Source: Thermococcus sp.
Lineage (GTDB): Archaea > Methanobacteriota_B > Thermococci > Thermococcales > Thermococcaceae
Direction of reading: 5' to 3'
Assembly: GCA_027035445.1 (NCBI GenBank)
Contig: JALVUT010000026.1
Location: 1 to 5,153, forward strand
Length of the DNA stretch: 5,153 nt
Below the pieces are notes generated by a model. That model was not told where the DNA came from. It searched no databases and saw only the letters and a program-made list of their open reading frames with translations. This document shows, one piece after another, positions 1 to 4,814 of the stretch. The number at the start of each line of letters is the position of its first letter. The first letter of the stretch is position 1. Made by a program: the position numbers and the translations under genes.

Positions 1-2
1 AG

Positions 3-755
3 ATTGGATACGGCTTGGTTATCTTTGACACGACGGGGAATTATCCGAGGGATAGGTTTGATACGGTAATCAATGTGAAGGACGGCAAAAAAATGGGCCT
101 CGACCCGCTGGTCCTTGCTTCTAAGGGTCTCATGGATGGGTACACTGCTGCCACAATCCTGCAGACGGCCTACGGCCTCGATAGGACCTTAACTGAGAGG
201 CTCTACGCGGACATGCTGGCCGGGAAGGTTAAGAGTGTTTCGGAGGCTGTGGGCTCAAAAGCAAAGTACTCGGAGGTCATTCAGGAGAGTTATACCCCAC
301 TGGACGAGGCCCTTTATTCAGGGAAGCCACCTGAATTTGGAAAAAACATCCTGGTGAATCTCGGTGAGGCGTACAGCATAACGGTAGCCGGTATGGCGTT
401 TCTCATAGTGAGTGCAGTGGTGAGAAAGAGGCGTAACACCGTTATCGGTGTCAATGACGCCGCGGTTCTTGCGTACACAGGGACGGGAGGTGCTGCGATT
501 CCGCTGATAACGAGACCCATGAGGAGACGGGCTACAATCCTTGCGACGCAGTACGCCGTGGACTCAATTATAAACCTTTCCGGGCCGACCCTTATTCTGT
601 ATCACGACCCGGACACTCAGAGTGTTATCTACGAAGCCAACGGCGTCCCTCCTGGCCCGATGAGGAAACACGTCCATAAAAAGGAGGCGGCTTTCATATA
701 CCGTACACCGGAGACGATAGACGTGCAGTGGGGCGTTCTCATGGAGGAAGTCTGA
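3..755 (+). CDS. HerA/VirB4/FtsK-like P-loop ATPase, C-terminal part (5' end outside window)
   Basis: The reading frame is open from the first complete codon to a TGA, giving 250 visible residues, so the gene almost certainly begins upstream. A TTG at base 15 could serve as a start, but it would cut into a core strand. Visible residues 5-14 (LVIFDTTGNY) resemble the strand after Walker A in HerA/VirB4 ATPases, where D-x-x-G-E-Y is usual. Residues about 146-154 (TVIGVNDAA) sit where Walker B (hhhhDEA) is expected but read N-D. Residues about 173-188 (two Arg clusters, then ILATQ) match the Arg-rich segment and the 'asQ' strand, followed by a strand-rich end. Members of this family are ring-forming motors that pump DNA or peptides; Walker A cannot be seen, so activity cannot be judged. 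The downstream membrane-protein gene starts 14 nt after the stop, suggesting co-transcription. Family assignment is by motif order only and is moderate; a specific role is unknown. Confidence 0.6.
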   Translation: MGYGLVIFDTTGNYPRDRFDTVINVKDGKKMGLDPLVLASKGLMDGYTAATILQTAYGLDRTLTERLYADMLAGKVKSVSEAVGSKAKYSEVIQESYTPLDEALYSGKPPEFGKNILVNLGEAYSITVAGMAFLIVSAVVRKRRNTVIGVNDAAVLAYTGTGGAAIPLITRPMRRRATILATQYAVDSIINLSGPTLILYHDPDTQSVIYEANGVPPGPMRKHVHKKEAAFIYRTPETIDVQWGVLMEEV

Positions 756-769
756 TTTCGGTGAGGTGC

Positions 770-1348
770 ATGGTGTACTATGAACACGTAACGACTCCCT
801 TCATCTTTGGTGCCCTCCTGTTTTTTTACTACGTCTCGATACCTGCCGCGTTTATCCTGTGGTTTGGCAGGAGCTATAATTACCTCAGAAAGGGCAATTT
901 CAAGCTTAAAAGGCTCGCACTTTATCTCTTCATTGCTTTTGTAATAACGTCCTTGGCGGCGTTTAAGATGGTTGACATATACCTTTACCTCCACTCTCCA
1001 ATGCAGGAGGACACGTGTCTGGTCTCCTCCTGTGTCCTCTCATCTCCACAGCTCTCGGTTTACCACATACCCCCAAAGGAAATGAGGGACTACGGTGTTC
1101 CAGCATTTGGTCTGATGAGGGTTATTCGGGTCTATGATGTTGGGACAGATGAACTGGGCCTTCAGAGGAAGATGGACTATGTTGCAGTCCTCAGGCCCCT
1201 CGTGTTTCTCCCTGTGGTTGAGGTGAACGTCTACTATGTTAAAGGAAGGACGATTGTTAAAAGGGACAGGTTTTACGTGACCTGGCCGAGGTCTCCGGGG
1301 GAGTGCTGTCCAAGAACCTTGGTGTTAGTTTTACCGTCATCGTACTGA
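770..1348 (+). CDS. Hypothetical two-helix membrane protein with Cys-containing C-terminal domain
   Basis: No family was recognised. The protein has 192 residues from the ATG at 770. In-frame GTG codons lie at 728 and 761 upstream and at 773 just after. The 728 start would overlap the previous gene by 28 nt. A GGTGAGGTG stretch at 760-768 supports a start at 770 or 773. Two hydrophobic segments lie at about residues 9-33 and 49-73, joined by a positive loop (RSYNYLRKGNFKLKR, 34-48). By the positive-inside rule this loop faces the cytoplasm and both ends face outside. The remaining 118 residues form a strand-rich soluble domain with four Cys (83, 88, 179, 180), enough for two disulfides. The gene follows the ATPase gene by 14 nt and is probably in its operon, so the two may work together at the membrane; this is inference. 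It converges on sufS with a 28-nt gap. Confidence 0.7.
   Translation: MVYYEHVTTPFIFGALLFFYYVSIPAAFILWFGRSYNYLRKGNFKLKRLALYLFIAFVITSLAAFKMVDIYLYLHSPMQEDTCLVSSCVLSSPQLSVYHIPPKEMRDYGVPAFGLMRVIRVYDVGTDELGLQRKMDYVAVLRPLVFLPVVEVNVYYVKGRTIVKRDRFYVTWPRSPGECCPRTLVLVLPSSY
1004..1039. repeat. Nested inverted repeats inside the membrane-protein gene
   Basis: Three overlapping dyads occur here: GACACGTGTC (1010-1019, perfect), GAGGACAC/GTGTCCTC (1007-1014 with 1032-1039) and CAGGAGG/CCTCCTG (1004-1010 with 1026-1032). They are mutually exclusive hairpins. The stretch encodes the exterior Cys-x4-Cys segment, whose two halves (CLVSS and CVLSS) look like a small tandem duplication, so coding repetition may explain the structure. 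Confidence 0.4.
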
Positions 1349-1353
1349 CGCCC

Positions 1354-1375
1354 GGTGGGGGAGGAGGGGGAGGTG
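1354..1375 (+). other. G-rich purine tract between convergent genes
   Basis: The 28-nt gap between the ends of the membrane-protein gene and sufS is nearly all purine on the plus strand: two GGGGG runs and several GG pairs separated by single bases. It could form a two-layer G-quadruplex in the rightward transcript or in DNA, and it contains a Shine-Dalgarno-like GGAGGTG (1369-1375) with no start codon in reach. No T-run of the kind that ends archaeal transcripts is visible on either strand here, so how the two converging transcripts end is not evident. Confidence 0.45.
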
Positions 1376-1376
1376 T

Positions 1377-2576
1377 TTAGCCCCCCAGACTCTTGACGAG
1401 CTCTTCCATGACGCTCAGAAAGGTCTCAACCTCTTCAAGGCTGTTGTAGACGTGGAACGAAGCTCTGACTGTGCCGTTTATGCCGAGCTTCTTCATGACC
1501 GGAAGGGCGCAGTGATGGCCACTCCTCACCATTATCCTGTGGTCATCGAGCACAGCCGCAACGTCGTGCGGATGTAGCGGCGGGACGTTGAAGCTAACAA
1601 CTCCGGCATGCTTCTTCAGGTTTCTTGGCCCATACCACGGCACCTCCAGCTCGCTCAGGCCTTCAGTAGTTCTCCTGACGAGCTTGTGCTCCTGCTTTTC
1701 GATTTTATCCAGACCGATTCTCTGGATGTATTTGATTCCCGCGGCGAGACCTATCGCTCCGCCTATGTTCGGAGTTCCGGCTTCAAACCTCTCAGGGGCT
1801 TCCGTCAGGGTGTAACAGCAGAGCTCAACGTCCTCAATCGTTCCACCGCCGATGAACGGGGGTTCAAAGACATCAAAGAACTCCTCCCTGATGTAGAGCA
1901 CGCCTATGCCCGTTGGGCCCAGTGGCCCTTTATGACCGGAAAATGCCAGAAAGTCTGCGTGGAGCTTGTTGACATCTACCTCCATGTGTCCGACGCTCTG
2001 GGCGGCATCAACGACGAATATCGCTCCTTCTTCCTTCGCCATCTTTCCTATTTCCTCGACCTCGTGTATAACACCGAGGGCGTTGGAGACGTGCTGGATT
2101 GTGACGAGCCTCGCTCCTTTGATCTTCTTCTCCGCATCGCTCAAGTCGAGGTTGCCCTCGTCGTCACCCTCAATGAACTCAAGCTTCAGGTTCAGCTTTT
2201 TGGCCAGCCTCTGCCATGGGAGCAGATCGGAGTGGTGTTCGTAGGGTGTCGTGATTATTTTGTCCCCCTTCCTGAAGATTCCCTCCAGTCCGAGGGCGGC
2301 CATGTTGAGGCTCTCGCTCGTGTTCTTGGTGAAGACTATCTCTTCAAACTTTGCCCCTATGAACTTGGCCACAGCCTCCCTCGACTCCTCATACTTCCGG
2401 GTTGCCAGCTGGGAAAGCCTGTGAACCCCGCGGTGAACGTTTGCCCTGTATCTCAGGTAGTATTCATCCATCGCCTCGATAACCAGCTTCGGGGTCAGGG
2501 AGGTAGCCGTGTTATCAAAGTATATGACCTCCTGTGTAAGAGGAATGTCCTTCCTAACATCGTCCGGAACTTTCAT
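1377..2576 (-). CDS. sufS: Cysteine desulfurase, group II (SufS type)
   Basis: This PLP enzyme removes sulfur from L-cysteine as an enzyme persulfide plus alanine, supplying sulfur for Fe-S cluster assembly in the cytoplasm. It has 399 residues, usual for SufS. Visible active-site residues: H115 (stacks on PLP), N165 in HVSN, D190 and Q193 in VVDAAQSVGH, the Schiff-base lysine K216 in SGHKGPLGPTG, the catalytic C356 in RSGHHCA, and R371 in NGTVRASFHVYN, which matches the substrate-carboxylate Arg. RxGHHCA with a short catalytic loop is the group II (SufS/CsdA) signature and argues against IscS/NifS. The ATG start overlaps the upstream orf97 stop (ATGA) and has a strong Shine-Dalgarno GGAGGTGG 4 nt before it. 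The gene is co-transcribed with orf97 and divergent from sufCB. No SufE or SufU partner is seen in the window, so the sulfur acceptor is open. Confidence 0.96.
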   Translation of the reverse strand: MKVPDDVRKDIPLTQEVIYFDNTATSLTPKLVIEAMDEYYLRYRANVHRGVHRLSQLATRKYEESREAVAKFIGAKFEEIVFTKNTSESLNMAALGLEGIFRKGDKIITTPYEHHSDLLPWQRLAKKLNLKLEFIEGDDEGNLDLSDAEKKIKGARLVTIQHVSNALGVIHEVEEIGKMAKEEGAIFVVDAAQSVGHMEVDVNKLHADFLAFSGHKGPLGPTGIGVLYIREEFFDVFEPPFIGGGTIEDVELCCYTLTEAPERFEAGTPNIGGAIGLAAGIKYIQRIGLDKIEKQEHKLVRRTTEGLSELEVPWYGPRNLKKHAGVVSFNVPPLHPHDVAAVLDDHRIMVRSGHHCALPVMKKLGINGTVRASFHVYNSLEEVETFLSVMEELVKSLGG

Positions 2577-2866
2577 ATGACCACCTCCAGCACTCCAGCG
2601 CAGTAGTACACAATGCGTGCAATATCCTGTCCTCTCTTTACTTCATCCAGAAGTTTTATTATGATCTTTCCACTGGGATAGATACTGGTCTCCCATCCCT
2701 CGATTCCCGCTATCAGCAACATCCCCGGGATGAGCCTTTTTATGGAGTATCCCTTTTCCTTCAGGCAGTCTGCCGTTTTTGTGAGGTCAATTTTTATCGG
2801 TTTTTCCCAGGAGTATGCCCCTATAACGAGGCCCTTCATTGTTGTGCACGGTTTTGCAATTATCAT
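2573..2866 (-). CDS. Small protein resembling a single TBP half-repeat, coupled to sufS
   Basis: This is a 97-residue protein of unproven function. Residues about 26-71 follow the order seen in one repeat of archaeal TATA-binding protein: a helix (IDLTKTADCLKEKGY), then IPGMLLI matching TBP 'FPGii', then SIYPSGKIII matching TBP 'lifSSGKlvv', then a second helix (residues 73-89). TBP itself has two such repeats and about 190 residues, so this would be a lone half that could dimerise. It has Cys at 7, 34 and 89. The ATG at 2866 is supported by GGTGAT (2875-2870), which matches the archaeal anti-Shine-Dalgarno, 3 nt before it; an in-frame ATG at codon 10 is less likely. Its stop overlaps the sufS start by 4 nt, so the two are translated together. 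It may be a regulator of the locus or an accessory to SufS; both are guesses. The gene is real with good confidence; the fold assignment is by eye. Confidence 0.8.
   Translation of the reverse strand: MIIAKPCTTMKGLVIGAYSWEKPIKIDLTKTADCLKEKGYSIKRLIPGMLLIAGIEGWETSIYPSGKIIIKLLDEVKRGQDIARIVYYCAGVLEVVI
2581..2588 (-). promoter_or_regulatory. Shine-Dalgarno site for sufS
   Basis: GGAGGTGG on the minus strand lies within the last codons of orf97 and 4 nt before the sufS ATG. It is the strongest ribosome binding site in the window. It fixes the sufS start and lets sufS be initiated independently as well as by coupling across the ATGA overlap. Confidence 0.85.
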
Positions 2867-2897
2867 CCCATCACCAATGGAACTTGAGGAAAAAACG

Positions 2898-2912
2898 TTT
2901 ATATATTTCCTA
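2898..2912 (-). promoter_or_regulatory. BRE/TATA promoter for orf97-sufS
   Basis: Read on the minus strand, TAGGAAA (purine-rich BRE position) is followed by TATATAAA. The TATA centre is near 2901-2902; the usual archaeal spacing of about 25-27 nt puts the transcription start near 2875-2877. That leaves a leader of about 10 nt that just includes the GGTGAT ribosome binding site before the ATG at 2866. The spacing fit supports both the promoter and the chosen start codon. Confidence 0.75.
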
Positions 2913-2933
2913 AACCGATGGTTGAAAAGTTGA

Positions 2934-2941
2934 GTTTAAAC
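2934..2941. promoter_or_regulatory. GTTTAAAC palindrome midway between the divergent promoters
   Basis: This is a perfect 8-bp palindrome. Its centre (2937.5) lies almost exactly midway between the leftward TATA (about 2902) and the rightward TATA (about 2977). An 8-bp AT-rich palindrome can occur by chance, so the position is the main reason for listing it as a possible shared operator or part of one. Confidence 0.3.
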
Positions 2942-2946
2942 ACGTA

Positions 2947-2969
2947 CTGTTCTGGACAGAACTGCCCAG
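2947..2969. promoter_or_regulatory. Two overlapping palindromes upstream of the sufCB promoter (candidate operator)
   Basis: GTTCTG-GA-CAGAAC (2949-2962) has perfect 6-bp arms, plus one more C/G pair (2947/2964) beyond a mismatch. Overlapping it, CTGGACAG-AA-CTGCCCAG (2952-2969) has 8-bp arms with one mismatch. The cluster abuts the BRE/TATA of sufC. A factor bound here could block TFB or, from just upstream, help recruit it. Two registers offset by 5 bp, or about half a DNA turn, could allow alternative binding. No known archaeal operator consensus that I can recall matches exactly. Confidence 0.5.
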
Positions 2970-2982
2970 TAATATTTAAATT
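2966..2982 (+). promoter_or_regulatory. BRE/TATA promoter for sufC-sufB
   Basis: The AT-rich stretch at 2971-2982 (AATATTTAAATT) is the only good TATA candidate before sufC. With its centre near 2977, transcription would start near 3002-3004, giving only about 8-10 nt before the ATG at 3012. There is no Shine-Dalgarno match in that stretch, so the mRNA would have a very short leader or be leaderless. Confidence 0.65.
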
Positions 2983-3011
2983 TAATCTCACATGAACTTT
3001 TATTGGTAAAT

Positions 3012-3731
3012 ATGCTGGGATTAAGCGACGTTGGATACAGGGTCAACGGACGCACTGTGTTGGAAAGGATAAACCTGCGCTTTAAAGATGGAAGGGGCTA
3101 TTCGATCCTGGGCCCTAATGGGGCAGGAAAATCAACCATAGCCGGGATTCTGATGGGGACATTGAAGCCCACTGAGGGTCGGGTGATCCTTGATGGTGAG
3201 GAAATAACTCCCCTTGGCGTTACGGAACGGGCTAAACAGGGTATAAGTCTCCTCTGGCAGGAACCGGCGCGGTATGACGGGATAACTGTGGAGGGGTACC
3301 TTACTCTGGGGGGAAAGCTCAGAGTGGAGAAGGATGAGATAAAGCGGGTGCTTGAGCTTGTTGGACTTCCCTACGAACTTTACCGTCATCGTCTGGTTGA
3401 CAGGAACCTGAGTGGCGGTGAAAGGAAGAGGATAGAGCTCGCCTCCCTTCTCCTGCTGAAACCACGCTATGCAATACTTGATGAACCGGATTCCGGACTG
3501 GACATCACATCCGGGGAACTCATAGAGAACGTCCTTGACTACTTTAAACGGGTTGGAACGACCGTTGTCTTGATCACACACCATGAAAAGATAGCGGCCA
3601 AGACGGATCTTGCGTATTTCATCTGTGCAGGCAGGCTCGTGAGGAGAGGTTTCTCGCGGGAGGTCGTTGAGTACTATAAAAAAACGTGTGGTAGATGCTT
3701 CCTTTCGGGGATGATAGGCAATGAGCATTAA
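3012..3731 (+). CDS. sufC: SufC-type ABC ATPase of Fe-S cluster assembly
   Basis: This soluble ABC ATPase drives conformational change of the SufB/D scaffold during Fe-S cluster assembly; it is not a transporter subunit. It has 239 residues (E. coli SufC has 248). Motifs in order: Walker A GPNGAGKST (34-42, K40), Q-loop Q83, ABC signature LSGGE (133-137), Walker B YAILDE (153-158), D-loop SGLD (161-164) and switch H190. The run LDEPDSGLDI is close to the SufC-typical LDESDSGLDI and separates it from most transport ATPases. The C-terminus has a CGRC motif (226-229) not found in E. coli SufC. The ATG at 3012 is chosen over a TTG at 3003 because it starts the MLGLSDVGY strand expected at the N-terminus and fits the promoter spacing. 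The last 11 nt overlap sufB, indicating coupled synthesis of the complex. Confidence 0.93.
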   Translation: MLGLSDVGYRVNGRTVLERINLRFKDGRGYSILGPNGAGKSTIAGILMGTLKPTEGRVILDGEEITPLGVTERAKQGISLLWQEPARYDGITVEGYLTLGGKLRVEKDEIKRVLELVGLPYELYRHRLVDRNLSGGERKRIELASLLLLKPRYAILDEPDSGLDITSGELIENVLDYFKRVGTTVVLITHHEKIAAKTDLAYFICAGRLVRRGFSREVVEYYKKTCGRCFLSGMIGNEH

Positions 3732-4671
3732 ACTTGACCATGTTGGCGAATATGAGGCCCTCATTGCCCTCTATGAGAAGGAGGGTCTGGATACCTCCCT
3801 CTTTGGCGACAGGATTGCGGCAATCATCGTAAGTGGGGACAAGATTCTTGGCCTCAACAACACTCCAGGAGTTAAGATAAGGGGGGAGGTGGTTGGAAGT
3901 GCTGTGAGAGCCGACGTGAGAATAGCCGAGGGGATCAAGTTGCCCTTTCCGGTTCACCTGTGCACCGGCTATCTTGGAGATGAGGGCTATCAGAAGGTTG
4001 TTTTTAACATAAAGGTAGGCAGGGGCTCCAAGGTTAAGTTCATCTCTCACTGCATCTTCCCATATGCCCGGGATTTCACCCATGAAGCGGTAACCACGAT
4101 GGAAGTCGGGGATGGTGCATCGGTTATTTACGAGGACGAACACGTGCATGGAGAGGGTGTGAGGATGATGGGGAAAACTGAGGTTAACATCGGGAAGAAG
4201 GGGGAGTACACTGGCAGATTTTCCCTTCTCAAACATCGTGCAAAGGAGCTCAAGCTTGAAATGGTTGCGAGACTTGCGGACTATGCCGTGGCGGAGATGA
4301 CGTCGAAGGTTAGATCCGTAAAGGATGATAGGGTTGAGATGAAGGAAGCGGCGTATCTGAACGGGACGGCCTCGCGGGTTAACCTCAAGACGACTGCGGT
4401 GGCCTTCGGGAATGCCGTTGTGAGTGTGATCAACGAGGTCTACGGTATTGGCGATTACACAAAGGGGCACGTTGAGTGCCGGGAAATAGTCAAGGACAAC
4501 GCAGACGTCCAGACCGTGCCGCTTTTGAGGGTTAAGAACGATAAGGCCGAACTCACCCATGAAGCCTCCATCGGAAAAATAAACGAGGCACAGCTCATGC
4601 AGCTCATGGCAAAGGGCCTTACAGAGGCGGAGGCAGTGGATATGATAATTAGGGGGCTCCTTGGAGGATGA
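3721..4671 (+). CDS. sufB: Short SufB/SufD-family Fe-S scaffold protein
   Basis: This is the partner of SufC and the likely site of Fe-S cluster building. It has 316 residues, much shorter than E. coli SufB (495) or SufD (423), because the N-terminal helical region is reduced; what remains is the beta-helix core and C-terminal helices. The C-terminal signature is clear: GHVECREIV (249-257), LTHEASIGKI (278-287), then QLMQLMAKGLTEAEAVDMII. By alignment from memory, C253 matches E. coli SufB C405, E281 matches SufB E434, and H280 matches SufD H360. One protein therefore carries key residues of both paralogues and could act as a homodimer. Other Cys are 81 and 111. No second sufB/D gene is in the window. 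It overlaps sufC by 11 nt; the ribosome binding site is weak (GGGGATGAT, 3707-3715), so coupling is likely. SmsB would be an alternative name. Confidence 0.93.
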   Translation: MSIKLDHVGEYEALIALYEKEGLDTSLFGDRIAAIIVSGDKILGLNNTPGVKIRGEVVGSAVRADVRIAEGIKLPFPVHLCTGYLGDEGYQKVVFNIKVGRGSKVKFISHCIFPYARDFTHEAVTTMEVGDGASVIYEDEHVHGEGVRMMGKTEVNIGKKGEYTGRFSLLKHRAKELKLEMVARLADYAVAEMTSKVRSVKDDRVEMKEAAYLNGTASRVNLKTTAVAFGNAVVSVINEVYGIGDYTKGHVECREIVKDNADVQTVPLLRVKNDKAELTHEASIGKINEAQLMQLMAKGLTEAEAVDMIIRGLLGG

Positions 4672-4760
4672 TCCGGTTCAATCCCATCAGTGTCCTTTTG
4701 GTTCTCTTCATCGTGAGGTTGTTCAACACGTGTGGTGGTTTGGATTGCCAATGCATATAA
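4668..4760 (+). CDS. Possible 30-residue membrane micro-peptide with Cys-rich tail
   Basis: An ATG overlaps the sufB stop as ATGA and opens a 30-codon frame ending in TAA. The product would start MIRFNP, have a hydrophobic run PISVLLVLFIVRLF (6-19), and end TCGGLDCQCI with Cys at 22, 27 and 29. GGAGG directly abuts the ATG, too close for normal initiation, so it would rely on coupling from sufB. In favour: the ATGA overlap, which resembles the orf97-sufS junction, and the coherent helix-plus-Cys layout. Against: very short, no known family, and its stop lies within the upp TATA box, so the frame may be chance in a promoter leader. Function unknown. Confidence 0.3.
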   Translation: MIRFNPISVLLVLFIVRLFNTCGGLDCQCI

Positions 4761-4761
4761 A
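4749..4761 (+). promoter_or_regulatory. TATA promoter for upp
   Basis: TATAAA (4756-4761) lies in CATATAAAGG. With a centre near 4758, transcription would start near 4783-4785, leaving a leader of about 30 nt that contains the GGAGGT ribosome binding site of upp. The promoter suggests that upp is transcribed separately from the suf genes, although read-through is possible because no T-run terminator is evident after sufB. Confidence 0.6.
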
Positions 4762-4767
4762 GGGGGG

Positions 4768-4783
4768 CATGAAGTTCTTCATG
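4768..4783. promoter_or_regulatory. 16-bp palindrome between the upp TATA box and start site
   Basis: CATGAAG-TT-CTTCATG has perfect 7-bp arms around a 2-nt centre. It begins 6 nt after the TATA box and ends at the predicted transcription start, where archaeal repressors commonly bind to block RNA polymerase recruitment. It may be an operator for control of pyrimidine salvage. A chance palindrome of this size somewhere in 5 kb is not very rare; the position is what counts. Confidence 0.45.
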
Positions 4784-4801
4784 TGGATCGCTGGGAAATA
4801 C

Positions 4802-4807
4802 GGAGGT
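4802..4807 (+). promoter_or_regulatory. Shine-Dalgarno site for upp
   Basis: GGAGGT lies 7 nt before the ATG at 4815 and decides that start; no alternative start with comparable signals is in frame nearby. Confidence 0.75.
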
Positions 4808-4814
4808 CAGAGGG

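Noticed and set aside
15..17. TTG at base 15 as the true start of the first gene
   Set aside because: The frame is open to the window edge and this codon falls inside a core strand of the ATPase fold; the Walker A region must lie upstream.
629..994. A 121-codon minus-strand frame across the ATPase/membrane-protein junction
   Set aside because: It overlaps two plus-strand genes and has no promoter or ribosome binding site of note.
1608..2606. A 332-codon open frame on the plus strand opposite sufS
   Set aside because: It lies antisense to the well-supported SufS gene; the product has no recognisable motif and the length is explained by the codon bias of the opposite strand.
2934..2962. A canonical SurR site (GTTn3AAC) in the suf intergenic region
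   Set aside because: The GTT/AAC spacings are 2 and 8 rather than 3, so it is not a consensus site; kept only as a weak idea in the findings.
3003..3005. TTG at 3003 as the sufC start
   Set aside because: It adds only three residues, lacks a ribosome binding site and lies at the predicted transcription start; the ATG at 3012 fits SufC N-termini better.
3012..3731. An ABC transporter ATPase instead of SufC
   Set aside because: The DSGLDI run after Walker B and the overlap with a SufB-family gene instead of a permease indicate SufC.
3132..3764. A 210-codon open frame on the minus strand opposite sufC
   Set aside because: It is antisense to SufC with all ABC motifs in the plus frame; no plausible product.
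3619..4560. A 313-codon open frame on the minus strand opposite sufB
   Set aside because: It is antisense to a clear SufB-family gene, with odd His/Leu/Pro-rich composition and no family resemblance.
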